A DNA stretch of 64,000 bases from GCA-002726655 sp046582185 (lineage in GTDB: Bacteria; Pseudomonadota; Gammaproteobacteria; Pseudomonadales; Azotimanducaceae): the NCBI GenBank assembly GCA_046582185.1, contig JAYGEX010000019.1, positions 1 through 64,000 on the forward strand. Reading direction: 5' to 3'. Positions 63,268 to 64,000 of the stretch are shown here, one piece after another. Below the pieces are notes generated by a model. It worked only from the letters and a program-made list of their open reading frames with translations, was not told the DNA's origin and searched no databases. Made by a program: the position numbers and the translations under genes. The stretch's first letter is position 1; every line of letters begins with the position of its first letter.

Positions 63268-64000
63268 ATGATCAAGAAAACCATTTGTCCTCTGGATTGC
63301 CCGGATGCCTGCGGCATGCTTGCGACAGTTGAAGACGGAAAAATAACCCATCTGGCGGGAGACCCTGAACATCCTTTCACCAGAGGTTTCCTTTGTAAAA
63401 AGGTGAGGTCGTACCACCACCGTGCGCAATCAGATGATCGGGTTTTGTATCCGCAAAAGCGTATAGGTGAGAAAGGCGAAGGCAAGTTCGAGCGTATTTC
63501 CTGGGATGAAGCATGGCAGATTCTTGTTGATCGCCTGGGCGAAATCAGGTCGGAGCATGGCGGTGAGGCCTTGTTGCCATACTCTTATGCAGGAAATATG
63601 GGCAAGGTAAATTTCCACGCTGGAGATCCCTTCTTCCATCAATATGGTGCGTCCCAACTTAATCGGACTATTTGTTCGACCGCGTCAAAGGCGGGCTGGT
63701 TTATGCACTATGGTCCAAACCCCAGTAGCCCGCCGGAAAAAGCTGCCGATGCAGACCTTGTCATCGCCTGGGGCGTAAATATCAAAGTAACCAATATTCA
63801 TTTCATGCCCTTTGTGGTGGAAGCCAGGCGAGCAGGTGCGTGCTTTATCGTTATTGACCCATATCGGAATGTGACTGCCCAGGCGGCAGATAAGTATTTT
63901 GCCATTAAACCGGGCGGTGATACTGCACTTGCGCTTGGCGTGCTCAAAATTCTCATTGAGCGAGATGAAATCGATCAAGCCTTTATTGATCAATACTCCG
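63268..64000 (+). CDS. molybdopterin oxidoreductase, partial (runs off the window)
   Basis: Open from ATG 63268 (or 63235) past 64000, so at least 244 residues. It begins with the 4Fe-4S motif C-x3-C-x3-C (CPLDCPDACG) and a fourth Cys in GFLCKK, then the molybdopterin DMSO-reductase core start (RISWDEAW, GNMG, STASKAGW...GPNPSSPPEKAADADLVIAWGVN). Formate dehydrogenase-like or other DMSO-family. No Tat signal with twin Arg is seen, so probably cytoplasmic. Not closed by a stop in this window. Confidence 0.9.
   Translation, partial: MIKKTICPLDCPDACGMLATVEDGKITHLAGDPEHPFTRGFLCKKVRSYHHRAQSDDRVLYPQKRIGEKGEGKFERISWDEAWQILVDRLGEIRSEHGGEALLPYSYAGNMGKVNFHAGDPFFHQYGASQLNRTICSTASKAGWFMHYGPNPSSPPEKAADADLVIAWGVNIKVTNIHFMPFVVEARRAGACFIVIDPYRNVTAQAADKYFAIKPGGDTALALGVLKILIERDEIDQAFIDQYS

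Noticed and set aside
1..64000. tRNA or rRNA genes
   Set aside because: I looked for cloverleaf and rRNA signatures in the spacers by eye and saw none; a covariance-model scan would be needed to be certain.

Overview
The window looks like chromosome of a free-living, probably marine, aerobic gammaproteobacterium (roughly even base composition). The evidence is gammaproteobacterial gene order: rnf genes followed by nth, metG beside an apbC/mrp-type ATPase and dcd, and DUF2066 - AI-2E permease - hda. Many acyl-CoA and lipid-type enzymes and a TonB-dependent receptor fit this. The species cannot be named from sequence alone. I saw no rRNA, tRNA, CRISPR array or intact mobile element.

Layout. 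0-5.7 kb: an IS3-type transposase tail, a CaiB-type CoA transferase, then an AT-rich patch with a TruA-like pseudouridine synthase and a tyrosine recombinase that has lost its catalytic half, then a TauD-type dioxygenase. 5.6-11.2 kb: a complete yejFABE-type peptide ABC importer. 11.5-16.9 kb: 5'-nucleotidase remnant, aldo/keto reductase, MBL hydrolase, and a thiamine-type operon (TPP riboswitch, TonB receptor, YkoF-like protein, SDR). 17.1-19.8 kb: an outer-membrane porin, an FMN-binding protein and a PepSY membrane protein behind an FNR/Anr-like box and a Fur-like box. 19.9-34 kb: DUF349 protein with an apparent frameshift, CDGSH protein, acyl-CoA dehydrogenase, hydrolase, methyltransferase, thiolase, GH20 glycosidase, glpK, a collapsed PilZ-EAL gene, argD and a hydantoinase-B gene.

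34-45 kb: grxD, rubrerythrin with a GlpC-like Fe-S protein and an LLM-type flavin enzyme, rnt-pyrC, argG, an inverted-repeat element, DUF1993, SDR, tex. 45-53.4 kb: nth and the rnf genes, metG, apbC, dcd. 53.4-64 kb: DUF3108, DUF2066, AI-2E permease, hda, a MurG of the type I associate with Gram-positive bacteria, M20 amidohydrolase, quinone-reductase-like enzyme, wax-ester-synthase remnant, phosphotransferase, SirB1-type protein, and the start of a molybdopterin oxidoreductase that runs off the end.

The most unusual system is the Rnf cluster. Genes A, B, D, G, E and nth are packed with overlaps and there is no rnfC. RnfB instead carries a C-terminal extension that matches the two-cluster ferredoxin tail of RnfC, so the NADH/FMN-binding part of RnfC is absent here. 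Other points of note are the FNR/Fur-type control region before the porin-flavin-PepSY genes, short tandem arrays of differing units in many intergenic spacers (several just upstream of start codons), and a palindromic element with 21-bp arms. Several genes are decaying (integrase, 5'-nucleotidase, PilZ-EAL, WS/DGAT, possibly DUF349), which suggests ongoing gene loss.
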